From CALGYY01 sp963678485 (GTDB taxonomy: Bacteria; Bacteroidota; Bacteroidia; Bacteroidales; CAIWKO01), in the NCBI GenBank assembly GCA_963678485.1, contig OY782882.1, positions 2,790,001 through 2,854,000 of the forward strand: a stretch of 64,000 nucleotides of DNA, given 5' to 3'. Positions 50,825-58,980 of this stretch are shown one piece after another. Position 1 is the stretch's first letter; every line of letters starts with the position of its first letter. The notes beneath the pieces were generated by a model. The model saw only the letters and a list, made by a program, of their open reading frames with translations, was not told the DNA's origin and searched no databases. The translations under genes and the position numbers were made by a program.

Positions 50825-52246
50825 TTAAAATCTAAAATATATAAAGGGATTAAAACCGTACGATGTAATAGAGCTGACGCTGATTGCAAGTAATACTATC
50901 CCAATCATCGATTGAAAAATCAACATATAGCCAGGGCGGTTGGGACTAAATAATTTCATTTGTAATGCCTCGGCATTCCTTATTCCACCCCAGAAAGCGA
51001 AGATGATGCCTGCTGAAAATATAACCCAGAATTTGGTATTAATGGCAATATCACAAAAGCGCATATCAAAAGAAAACAGCTTTGCGTAGAAGGTGCCGAT
51101 CTCGTTTATGTTTTCGATTCTAAACAATACCCACCCCATAATCGTCAGGAAAAAAGTAAAAAGAATCGCCGGAATCTTTCCGGTTTTCTTTAGAAACTTC
51201 AGTAAGAACAGTCGATCGAGCATAAGGAAAAACCCATGAAATGCGCCCCATAAAATAAAATTCCATGCGGCTCCATGCCAGAATCCGGAGATTAAAAATA
51301 CTAGCCAGAGATTCAAATATAGTCGCCATGGCTTCACACGATTGCCGCCTAACGGGACATAGAGGTAGTCTCGCATCCATCGACTCAGAGTCATATGCCA
51401 TCGACGCCAGAATTCAGTAATGCTTTGCGAAATATAGGGATTGTTGAAATTCTCGGGAAAAATGAACCCAAGCATGCGGGCTAATCCAATGGCCATATCG
51501 GAATATCCGGAAAAATCGAAATAGATTTGGAACGTATATGCAAGAATTCCCAGCCAGGCCATTGGCGTTGATAAATCAGCAGTGCTCTGCGAAAATATCA
51601 GGTCTGCTTGTGCTCCGAGAACATTTGCTATTAAAACTTTTTTTGCCAGACCAATGCAAAACCTGAAAAATCCGGCTAGTCGATTGTCAATATTGTCCTG
51701 AAACCGGCGATCGAGAATTTGATCTGCGATCTCATTAAAGCGAATAATAGGGCCAGCAATAAGCTGTGGAAAAAATAGAATATAAACAGCATAGTCGCTT
51801 ATTTTCCTAAAAGGCGGCTTAACTCCACGATATACATCGATAACATAACTCATTTCGTGAAATGTAAAAAAAGAAATTCCAATGGGTAACACTACCTTTA
51901 TCCATTGCAATTCTCCTACTCCCAGTCCCGAAAGCAGTGTGTTTACATTTTCAACAAAAAAGTTGGCATATTTAAAATACAGAAGAAACGAAATGTTCAC
52001 CGCCAATGCCGCAAACAACCAAAGCTTGCGCGATCGCCCCTGATGACGATGGATTGCTTTTGCAAGAAGGAAATCAAGAACAATCGAAAAGATTACAATG
52101 AAGATATATTTGGGTGCGCCCCAAGTATAGAAGAGGAAACTCGCCAGCAATATCCAATAATTTCGGATCTTTCCCGGCAATAAGTAATATATTATCAGAA
52201 ATACCGGAAGAAAGTATAGCAAAAACAAACTACTGCTAAATACCAT
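50825..52246 (-). CDS. MBOAT family O-acyltransferase (AlgI-like)
   Basis: A 473-aa inner-membrane protein with about ten helices. The N-terminus 'SSLFLLYFLPVFLIIYYLLP' and 'YFDFSGYSDMAIGLARMLGFIFPENFNNPY' (about 240-269) are typical AlgI segments. The catalytic His sits in 'LVFLISGFWHGAAWNFILWG' (about 313-332). It would take acetyl groups from a cytosolic donor across the membrane and pass them to the AlgX-like partner encoded 1 bp downstream, to O-acetylate a polysaccharide. Together they form a two-gene operon. No alginate genes are present, so the acceptor polymer is unknown. Confidence 0.92.
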   Translation of the reverse strand: MVFSSSLFLLYFLPVFLIIYYLLPGKIRNYWILLASFLFYTWGAPKYIFIVIFSIVLDFLLAKAIHRHQGRSRKLWLFAALAVNISFLLYFKYANFFVENVNTLLSGLGVGELQWIKVVLPIGISFFTFHEMSYVIDVYRGVKPPFRKISDYAVYILFFPQLIAGPIIRFNEIADQILDRRFQDNIDNRLAGFFRFCIGLAKKVLIANVLGAQADLIFSQSTADLSTPMAWLGILAYTFQIYFDFSGYSDMAIGLARMLGFIFPENFNNPYISQSITEFWRRWHMTLSRWMRDYLYVPLGGNRVKPWRLYLNLWLVFLISGFWHGAAWNFILWGAFHGFFLMLDRLFLLKFLKKTGKIPAILFTFFLTIMGWVLFRIENINEIGTFYAKLFSFDMRFCDIAINTKFWVIFSAGIIFAFWGGIRNAEALQMKLFSPNRPGYMLIFQSMIGIVLLAISVSSITSYGFNPFIYFRF

Positions 52247-52285
52247 ACTTCTTCTTGTTAACTATTAAAAATCGAAACTGATTCA

Positions 52286-55200
52286 TTAATCCATTCGCAT
52301 AAGACGCACACTATAGTATTGATCTCCGCTCTGCATGCGACATAGATATAGTCCTGCTTGCACCGCTGATCCACTCTCTGTTAATCCATCCCACACAACC
52401 GAATAATTACCGGAAGCTAATTGTTGCGAAGGTAATAAAGTACGTATGAGTCGTCCCTGGAGGTCGATAATTTCTATTTGTACCGAACCACCCTGATGAT
52501 CAAACGAAATATTGGTATTGCTTGTAAAAGGATTAGGATAGCATTGTATCAATGCATTTGCTGAAAGCTCTTCAATACTGCTTAATGGAATTACATCCAT
52601 CGTGACAGGAATTTGAACATTAGAAACAAAGTTGCTCGAAATAGTTAATGTTCCATTATACGTCCCAACACTAAGACCGTTAGCATCAAAGAGAATATTC
52701 AAAGATGATTGTTGTCCTGCGTAAATATTCCCGGCATAATATTGAGGCTCGAACCAATTCAGACCGGCAGTGTTATTTATATATGCAACGTCTGAATTAT
52801 ACAGTATCAATCCTGTTCCTACATTGTCGAGGTTTATATTGGAAGTGTCAAGTGTATTAATGTAAACCTCTTTATATATTGATAATGGCGCAATATTCAA
52901 ATCAGGGTTTTCGTCACCAATAGGAGGGAAGATGATATTGTCAAGAAGTGCGGCATCAAGGCCAGTGCTGACCGAAAGGTCTTTTATATATGACCACTTG
53001 AATGTGTGTGTGCCTTCAGTAACGGGATATACAAATTCAGCCCAGTCCTGAATTCCGTCCCAGCGCTGTTTTTCAACTCCATCAATATAAAAAGCAAGAT
53101 AATCATAATTGTGATTTGTTGCATCCTGCTCACAGCTTACTTTTCGCACGAAACGAATATCTCCTCCTGCAAGGACATTTGCGGAGATTAGCATTGTTGA
53201 TGTTCCATAGTCATTAATATTTCCTGATTTGGCAGCATGAGTCCCCATATAAACAATTGTATCTTGAACAAACCATGGTGCTGTTCCGGATAGTGTCCAT
53301 GGATAGGCAGTAAAATCGCCAGTTTCGAAGGTTTCGCCAATCTCGCCGATAATTAAAACAACAAAGTCATGCTTGTGATAATTGTTGCTCGCAGTAATAT
53401 CAAGGTTGAATACTATGATGCGTTGATTAGGCAAAGCGGAGGAGGCTTCAATCAGAAAAAACATATTCGAGGTTGCCGCAGGATTTAGCGTATCTATGGA
53501 TGCGCTACCTGCATTGACCGTGATATACGGATCTGCGCAGGAAAGTTGAACGTGGATATCGGTCGCCGAAACGCCACCAAGATTACTTAAGTCAATAATC
53601 AATGCAGCGTTTTCACCGGGTTCCAGCAGGTTGTTGTTGCCATCGGCAATCCTTGCAGCGCCTGCGTCAAGATTATACGATTGCACAACAATGCGAAAAT
53701 TACTGGAAAATGTATCAGTAGGAGTAATGATATCAGCATGGAATATTACAATATGTCCTTCAGGTGTACTTGGATCAACATCAAAGGAAATTGCATTTGG
53801 TAAAGTCACAAAACCTCCGGCTGCAATGGTGCCGACGGTTTCTGTGCTATCTGTCATGGTGATTAATGAATCTTGTTCGCTGATATGTAGAACTCCATTA
53901 GTTATAGGATGTTGGCCAATATTAGTGAGCTTCATTGTAAGAACTGGAGATTCTCCGGCCTGAACTACCGTGTCGGTGCCTGATTGCACGCTGTAATCCA
54001 AAAGAATACCCTGTGTGCTAAAGGGAATTGAACGTGTCGACGAGATGTTGTTATTATCGGTTACCCTGATATGTAAAGGTTCGTTCAGCATTACATCGGA
54101 TGTTGTTCCGGTCAATAATCCATCTTCCGAAAGCGATAGCCCCTGTGGAAATGCAGGTGGGGTAAGGCTTATACAAAATGGAGTCGTATTGGTAGCAAAC
54201 GCACCGCTTGCTTTTGTAAATTGAAAGTTTCTGTTGTCTCCGCATGAAAAGCCCGACAGCCAATGAGTCCCTGCAACCATTGAGATATTTCCATAATAAA
54301 ATTCGATCACTCCACTTGGATAAAGTTTGATTGCGACGTTCACCGTGCTGGATTGCCCGGAAATACTGCCAGTCCATCTGAATGTTGCTGAAGTTGCATC
54401 ACCCTGATACCATGCGGTAACACCGGTGAGACTTGCTACAAATGCACCAATCATGCGTGTTTGCTTAAATAGCAAATCTCCATCAATAAGAAATGGCCAG
54501 GTGTACAGACCATTTTCAAATTTTATCAAAGCATTGGGATTTACAAAAACCTGATTATGTTTTTTACCACAAAAAGGAAAATCAAAGCTCAGATTCTGAG
54601 TTGCGAACCCATTATTGGCACTTTGAAATACCAATTGCTGCGCGGTTACTGAAGGATAACTGACTACACTCTGGCTTTGTGTTGCAGTCCAGTCAATATC
54701 CCAGCGATAAGGAGCAGTCCCATTTCCAGCCGTTAATTGAAATGAATAGGGCTCATTCACATTTGCCGGAGCCATGGTATCTGTAAGGATGGCAACTTTA
54801 CTGAAGGTTATAGTTTTTATTACAGATAAGCGTGTGGTGTCGTTGTTTACAATTGCAATATTTGTCGAAGGATAGGGTGTGTCATGCGTACCTCCAGCAT
54901 AATCGATAACTGAAAAGTCTATAATCTGTCCTGCATTGGTTGATGAGGGATCTTTCTCATATACATCTAGAAAATATTTTACCTGTTGTCCTGAACTCAC
55001 ATAACTTAGTAGAGGTGTACAATCCAGGCCAAACTCCAAAGTCTTCGCAGCGACAGTTGTATCACCCTGCATATACAGAGGGCCTCCCTGATAACTAAAA
55101 ATGGGAAAATCCAGATAGAACTCAGGTTTTGTTGCAGAAGTATTTATGGCAATGCCAGCTTTCACTTTAATCATATTTCTGCAGCTATGATTGAGTGTTA

Positions 55201-56251
55201 CCTTATAGGTCAGTTGAGGGTCGCAATTTTCTTTTATCCCCAGCGCAAACACGGAATTATTCCAGATTCCCCCTGCACCGCTGGCATCTGCAAGACATTT
55301 GTACATCATATAACAAAAGCCATTATTTCCCCAGCCGGTGCCGTAATAACCATTCGCAAATTTTAAACCGCCTATTTCCCAGTCTTTCATATCAACGATA
55401 CCATCACCATTGATGTCAATATTGTTGGTGAATTGCCCGTCGTTATTGTAATCCCATTTTATGGAATCATTATATCCACATATTGTCCAGGTGTGACTTG
55501 AACCAGTCCAGCTTGTTTTTACTGGATATCCGGCTTCTGCACTCCCTGCCGGTAGAACCTCTGAGGGTCCAAAATATCCGCCATAAAAATTCACAATGCC
55601 GCCAACTGGGCTACCTTCAAGGTGATCGTAAAGCCACTGCTTTAATATCATTAAACCTTCTTCTGTTGAAACATTGAGTTGGTATGCAGTATTCAAGCGG
55701 TTATGCATCGCGCTGTAATATAAATTATAACCGGTCATCCAACGAGTGTGGCCACCAGCGCATAGCCCGCCGCCATACTCAACTGCGTTGGGAGAACCAG
55801 CCGCTCTAACAATTTCATAGCCATCAAAGGCAGACGCACCAACATACTGCTGTCCACTATTCAGAAAATCCCAGGCAAAGTGAGTTACGATCTGGTTTTC
55901 CATTGGCTGAGCCGAAATGCCTTTTAATCTGCATAATTCATAAGTGAAGTTGTAGGCAATACCAGCTGATTGTCCGCACTCATATCCTTGTTGCATCCCA
56001 ATGGGCCTGAAATAAGGTTGAAGAGAGTTGTCTACTGCTGCTGGCAACACCTGTCTTGTTTGCAAATACTGAACAGGCATTTTGAGTTCAGGCAATGATG
56101 AAAGCCTGGCCATGTCCTCGGCTTTCAAATTTTGCATAGGATAGTTTATCAGCGCTTGCCGCAATTGAGTAGTATCTGGATACTGTTGTGCAAAGCTTAC
56201 TGAGAAAATATTGGAAAGAATGATGAACAGGAGTAGGAAATTTCTTTTCAT
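52286..56251 (-). CDS. Papain-like (C1) exported protein with FlgD-like T9SS terminus
   Basis: About 1,321 aa from the ATG at 56251. A signal peptide (MKRNFLLLFIILSNIFSVSFAQ) is followed by a C1-peptidase-like domain (about 80-340). This has 'MQQGYECGQSAGIAYNF' (Cys92), 'SSHTWTICGYND' (His253) and 'NGYYGTGWGNNGFCYM' (Asn300 region). Between the His and the Asn lies a calcium-loop sequence, 'DYNNDGQFTNNIDINGDGIVD' split over about 267-287, like dockerin or EF-hand loops. The Cys motif is unusual, since QGxCGSCW is not conserved, so activity is uncertain. Next come several beta-sandwich repeats (about 480-1230), then 'YPNPFTSNTNISF' and a FlgD-type ending ('GNYSVVWDGLTESG', 'QAGLYLCRM'), a T9SS tail. 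It has its own promoter. Confidence 0.82.
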   Translation of the reverse strand: MKRNFLLLFIILSNIFSVSFAQQYPDTTQLRQALINYPMQNLKAEDMARLSSLPELKMPVQYLQTRQVLPAAVDNSLQPYFRPIGMQQGYECGQSAGIAYNFTYELCRLKGISAQPMENQIVTHFAWDFLNSGQQYVGASAFDGYEIVRAAGSPNAVEYGGGLCAGGHTRWMTGYNLYYSAMHNRLNTAYQLNVSTEEGLMILKQWLYDHLEGSPVGGIVNFYGGYFGPSEVLPAGSAEAGYPVKTSWTGSSHTWTICGYNDSIKWDYNNDGQFTNNIDINGDGIVDMKDWEIGGLKFANGYYGTGWGNNGFCYMMYKCLADASGAGGIWNNSVFALGIKENCDPQLTYKVTLNHSCRNMIKVKAGIAINTSATKPEFYLDFPIFSYQGGPLYMQGDTTVAAKTLEFGLDCTPLLSYVSSGQQVKYFLDVYEKDPSSTNAGQIIDFSVIDYAGGTHDTPYPSTNIAIVNNDTTRLSVIKTITFSKVAILTDTMAPANVNEPYSFQLTAGNGTAPYRWDIDWTATQSQSVVSYPSVTAQQLVFQSANNGFATQNLSFDFPFCGKKHNQVFVNPNALIKFENGLYTWPFLIDGDLLFKQTRMIGAFVASLTGVTAWYQGDATSATFRWTGSISGQSSTVNVAIKLYPSGVIEFYYGNISMVAGTHWLSGFSCGDNRNFQFTKASGAFATNTTPFCISLTPPAFPQGLSLSEDGLLTGTTSDVMLNEPLHIRVTDNNNISSTRSIPFSTQGILLDYSVQSGTDTVVQAGESPVLTMKLTNIGQHPITNGVLHISEQDSLITMTDSTETVGTIAAGGFVTLPNAISFDVDPSTPEGHIVIFHADIITPTDTFSSNFRIVVQSYNLDAGAARIADGNNNLLEPGENAALIIDLSNLGGVSATDIHVQLSCADPYITVNAGSASIDTLNPAATSNMFFLIEASSALPNQRIIVFNLDITASNNYHKHDFVVLIIGEIGETFETGDFTAYPWTLSGTAPWFVQDTIVYMGTHAAKSGNINDYGTSTMLISANVLAGGDIRFVRKVSCEQDATNHNYDYLAFYIDGVEKQRWDGIQDWAEFVYPVTEGTHTFKWSYIKDLSVSTGLDAALLDNIIFPPIGDENPDLNIAPLSIYKEVYINTLDTSNINLDNVGTGLILYNSDVAYINNTAGLNWFEPQYYAGNIYAGQQSSLNILFDANGLSVGTYNGTLTISSNFVSNVQIPVTMDVIPLSSIEELSANALIQCYPNPFTSNTNISFDHQGGSVQIEIIDLQGRLIRTLLPSQQLASGNYSVVWDGLTESGSAVQAGLYLCRMQSGDQYYSVRLMRMD

Positions 56252-56280
56252 AAGGGAGAATTCATAGTTCAACAACTATA

Positions 56281-56288
56281 CAAACATA
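56281..56288 (-). promoter_or_regulatory. -7 box TATGTTTG
   Basis: A perfect TAnnTTTG match on the minus strand, 29 nt before the ATG at 56251. The TTG at 56275 that would extend the frame falls at the predicted transcript start. Confidence 0.6.
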
Positions 56289-56309
56289 AGATATTAAACT
56301 ATGCCTTAC

Positions 56310-56331
56310 AAGGAAATTGCGAAATTCCCTT
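56310..56331 (-). terminator. Possible terminator hairpin after the RluD-type gene
   Basis: A 9-bp stem (56310-56318 with 56323-56331, one G-T wobble) and a 4-nt loop lie between the end of the RluD-type gene and the promoter of the C1-like gene. There is no T run after it, so termination strength is doubtful. Confidence 0.35.
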
Positions 56332-56356
56332 AGGAAAATGCAAACAAGAGAGGTTT

Positions 56357-57397
56357 TTATTCAGCTTCTTCTTTGCTGAAGCTGATGTAAGTATTCCACT
56401 TTTCCAATACGCCACTAAAATCTTTGGGTAGGGCGGATTCAAATTCGATAAATTTTCCTGTTGTTGGGTGTTCGAAGCCTAAATAGCGCGCATGCAAAGC
56501 CTGCCTGGGCATGAGATTAAAACAATTTTGTATGAATTGTTTGTATTTAGTGAAAGTGGTTCCTTTCAGAATTTTATCACCTCCATACGTAGCATCATTA
56601 AACAGAGGATGACCTATATGCTGCATATGTGCGCGTATTTGGTGAGTACGCCCGGTCTCCAGAATACACTCAAGTAATGTAACATAGCGGAATCGTTCCA
56701 AAACTTTATAATGAGTCACTGCATGTTTGCCATAGCTACCGTCAGGAAAAACATCCATCACCAGTCGGTTTTTTAGTGACCGTCCAATATGTCCTGTGAC
56801 AGTTCCTTCCTCATGATCGAAATCGCCCCAAACCAGTGCCTGATAGCGTCTTTTTATGGTATGGTCAAAAAAGTGTTTGGCAAGTTTCGCTTGAGCATTT
56901 TCATTAAGCGCCACTACCAAAATTCCACTCGTATCTTTATCGATTCTATGCAATAAGTAAGGCTGAGCAGAGCCTTCAGGGTAGTTTTGTTTAACGAAGT
57001 GCAGCAATCCGTTCAGCATAGTGCCGGTAAAGTTCCCATAACCCGGATGGACCACCATTCCAGCAGGTTTATCAATAATGAGGATATCATTGTCTTTATA
57101 AACAATATTGAGCGGAATATTCTCAGCAATTAATTCGAAGCTTATTGGAGGGGAACCCATGACCACCGAAATGACATCAGCGGGTTTCACTTTATAGCTC
57201 GATCGTACAGATTTATCGTTCACTAAAATGCAGCCGGCATCGGCTGCTGCCTGAATCTTTGTACGGGAAACACCTGCAATTTTTTCGAAAAGATATTTAT
57301 CGACTCTCAATAAACTTTGACCAGGATCTACGACAAAGCGATGATGTTCGAAAAATTCTTGTTCAGCTATGGTTGGATCTGAGGATTCTATGTTCAT
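56357..57397 (-). CDS. rluD: RluA/RluD-family 23S rRNA pseudouridine synthase
   Basis: About 346 aa from the ATG at 57397. An S4 RNA-binding domain (about 32-80, 'LRVDKYLFEKIAGVSRTKIQ', 'GCILVNDKSV') is followed by the catalytic domain with 'YLLHRIDKDTSGILVVAL' (about 147-164, catalytic Asp in HRIDKDTSG) and 'ETGRTHQIRAHMQHIGHP' (about 246-263). Enzymes of this layout isomerise uridines in 23S rRNA helix 69. The exact site is not certain, as RluA, RluC and RluD share the motifs. The upstream extension to a TTG at 57460 overlaps the cspA terminator and is rejected. An imperfect -7 box (TACCTTTA, 57421-57428) lies upstream. Confidence 0.92.
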   Translation of the reverse strand: MNIESSDPTIAEQEFFEHHRFVVDPGQSLLRVDKYLFEKIAGVSRTKIQAAADAGCILVNDKSVRSSYKVKPADVISVVMGSPPISFELIAENIPLNIVYKDNDILIIDKPAGMVVHPGYGNFTGTMLNGLLHFVKQNYPEGSAQPYLLHRIDKDTSGILVVALNENAQAKLAKHFFDHTIKRRYQALVWGDFDHEEGTVTGHIGRSLKNRLVMDVFPDGSYGKHAVTHYKVLERFRYVTLLECILETGRTHQIRAHMQHIGHPLFNDATYGGDKILKGTTFTKYKQFIQNCFNLMPRQALHARYLGFEHPTTGKFIEFESALPKDFSGVLEKWNTYISFSKEEAE

Positions 57398-57441
57398 GTA
57401 AGTTGAATGAATAATACAGGTAAAGGTAGAATTTTTATGTG

Positions 57442-57474
57442 AAAAAAAACCGGAACCCAAGCTATGGATTCCGG
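57442..57474 (-). terminator. Rho-independent terminator of the cold-shock gene
   Basis: On the minus strand, stem CCGGAATCC/GGGTTCCGG (57450-57474, one wobble) with a 7-nt loop, followed by eight T. It lies 32 bp after the cold-shock protein stop. Confidence 0.9.
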
Positions 57475-57505
57475 CAGATACTTAAGAGGTTAAAAGCTTA
57501 GATGC

Positions 57506-57709
57506 TCACCCTTCAACCTTAACATTAGATGCCTGAGGACCTTTTGATCCCTGGGTTATTTCATATGTTACTTCCTGTCCTTCCTCTAACGATTTGTAAC
57601 CTTCTCTAAGGATTTGTGAATAATGTACAAAAATGTCATGTCCATCTTCACCGGTTATAAAACCGAAACCTTTGGTTGCATTGAACCATTTAACTTTTCC
57701 TTTTAACAT
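57506..57709 (-). CDS. Cold-shock protein (CspA family)
   Basis: A 67-aa single OB-fold protein that binds single-stranded RNA and DNA. 'GKVKWFNATKGFGFI' contains RNP1 (KGFGFI) and 'DIFVHYSQI' is RNP2. Length is typical. The start is the ATG at 57709, preceded by a strong GGAGG Shine-Dalgarno (minus strand, 57718-57722), unusual in this window. The frame to the TTG at 57724 would read through that site. It is flanked by terminators on both sides, so it is an independent transcription unit. Confidence 0.95.
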   Translation of the reverse strand: MLKGKVKWFNATKGFGFITGEDGHDIFVHYSQILREGYKSLEEGQEVTYEITQGSKGPQASNVKVEG

Positions 57710-57769
57710 GTGTAAAACCTCCAAAAAATTTGTAATTAATGAAACGAATTGTAGTTCTTTTCCCGAAGG

Positions 57770-57794
57770 AAAAACTCACACGAAAGCCGTGTGA
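57770..57794 (-). terminator. Terminator of the skp-bamA cluster
   Basis: On the minus strand, stem TCACACG/CGTGTGA with a 5-nt loop, followed by G and five T. It begins 18 bp after the stop of the last OmpH/Skp gene at 57813. Confidence 0.75.
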
Positions 57795-57812
57795 ATATTT
57801 TAAATCAATTTA

Positions 57813-58328
57813 TTATTTTAATCCAAGTTCTGTTTTAACCAAGGGCATAAGATCATCAGTTGGGTCGGAATAAAGGAGAACTCCTAAACCTGCATCAAAA
57901 ACGTAGGTGTACTGATTGGCTTTTGCAACTTTTTCGATAGCTGCCTTAGCTTTGTCAATAATGGGCTGTAATAGTTCGGTTTGTTTTTTCTGAAGATCTT
58001 CTTCTGCAGATGATTGGAATGCTTCAATACGTGCCTGAATATCCTGCAATTCACGTTGCTTGGTCTGTTTAATAAGATCGGTCATATTTGCCTCATTAGC
58101 AAGATAATCGTTGTACTTTGCTTCAAATTCAGTTTGCATACCTTTTACCTGATTCTCAAGTGTAGTTGCGTACTCAGTAATTTTTGCAATAGCTGAATCC
58201 CTACCTGGCATTAACTTGAGCAATTCATTGGAGTCGATGTGTCCAAATTTTTGTTTCTGTGCAAACGAATTAAACGAAACAAAGCAAAGGAGCACGAGTA
58301 TAGCAGTAACTTTCAAGACATTTTTCAT
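57813..58328 (-). CDS. OmpH/Skp-family periplasmic chaperone (second copy)
   Basis: 171 aa. The signal peptide (MKNVLKVTAILVLLCFVSFNSFAQ) is followed by 'KFGHIDSNELLKLMPGRDSAI' (27-47), then a long helical pair (about 50-130, 'QTKQRELQDIQARIEAFQSS') and a closing strand, 'YTYVFDAGLGVLLYSDP', the Skp/OmpH layout. It binds unfolded outer-membrane proteins in the periplasm and delivers them to BamA. A perfect promoter box (58363-58370) lies upstream, so besides read-through from bamA it can be expressed alone. Confidence 0.93.
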   Translation of the reverse strand: MKNVLKVTAILVLLCFVSFNSFAQKQKFGHIDSNELLKLMPGRDSAIAKITEYATTLENQVKGMQTEFEAKYNDYLANEANMTDLIKQTKQRELQDIQARIEAFQSSAEEDLQKKQTELLQPIIDKAKAAIEKVAKANQYTYVFDAGLGVLLYSDPTDDLMPLVKTELGLK

Positions 58329-58362
58329 AAAATGATAATAATGTTAAATTAAAAAATAGATG

Positions 58363-58370
58363 CAAATATA
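58363..58370 (-). promoter_or_regulatory. -7 box TATATTTG, internal promoter of the second Skp gene
   Basis: A perfect TAnnTTTG match on the minus strand, 34 nt before the ATG at 58328, with a TTG about 16 bp further upstream (58387-58389). Confidence 0.55.
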
Positions 58371-58389
58371 GGATAAATTTTGAAAACAA

Positions 58390-58950
58390 CTATTCGTTGT
58401 TGTCCTTTCCGTTTTTATCGTCGGTAGGAATTGCCCCAGGTTTATAACCAAGTTTAGCAAGAACTTCATCGCTCTTATCATACTTGGAGGAGGCATATAA
58501 TAATGTAACAGAACCTGATTTGTCGAAAATTACAGCGAGGCCTTGAGCTACAGCAATGTCTTCAATGGCTTCATATACCTTGTCCTGAATGGGTTTTATA
58601 AGATCTGTCCTTTTTTTGAATAGATCTCCATCTTTTCCAAAACGTTTCTTTTGTAATTCTTTGGCTTCGCGTTCTTTTTGAACTATTTCATCTTCCCTTT
58701 TTTTCTTAATGTCTTCAGGCAGCAGAGGTGCTTCTGTTTGAAATGCTTTGTAGAGTTTGTCAACTTCGGCAAATTTGGCTTCAATTTCTTTTTGCCAGTC
58801 TAACGAAATTTTGTCGAGCTGATCCTGTGCATCACGGTATTCCGAAATATTTTCAAGGATGTATTCGGTATCAACAAATGCAAATTTTTGAGCACTCAGG
58901 CTAAAGGTAACCAAAGTGGTCATTACAAGGGTGAAAATTAGCTTTTTCAT
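58390..58950 (-). CDS. OmpH/Skp-family periplasmic chaperone (first copy)
   Basis: 186 aa. The signal peptide (MKKLIFTLVMTTLVTFSLSAQ) precedes 'KFAFVDTEYILENISEYRDAQ' (22-42), a charged coiled-coil (about 45-125, 'KKKREDEIVQKEREAKELQK') and the closing 'GLAVIFDKSGSVTLLYA'. It has an acidic tail (DDKNGKDNNE) not seen in the other copy. It lies 30 bp downstream of bamA, the usual Bacteroidota order. The pair of Skp paralogues may have different clients or form mixed trimers. Confidence 0.93.
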   Translation of the reverse strand: MKKLIFTLVMTTLVTFSLSAQKFAFVDTEYILENISEYRDAQDQLDKISLDWQKEIEAKFAEVDKLYKAFQTEAPLLPEDIKKKREDEIVQKEREAKELQKKRFGKDGDLFKKRTDLIKPIQDKVYEAIEDIAVAQGLAVIFDKSGSVTLLYASSKYDKSDEVLAKLGYKPGAIPTDDKNGKDNNE

Positions 58951-58980
58951 AAATGATAATCTCCTATTAATAATTGGGTA

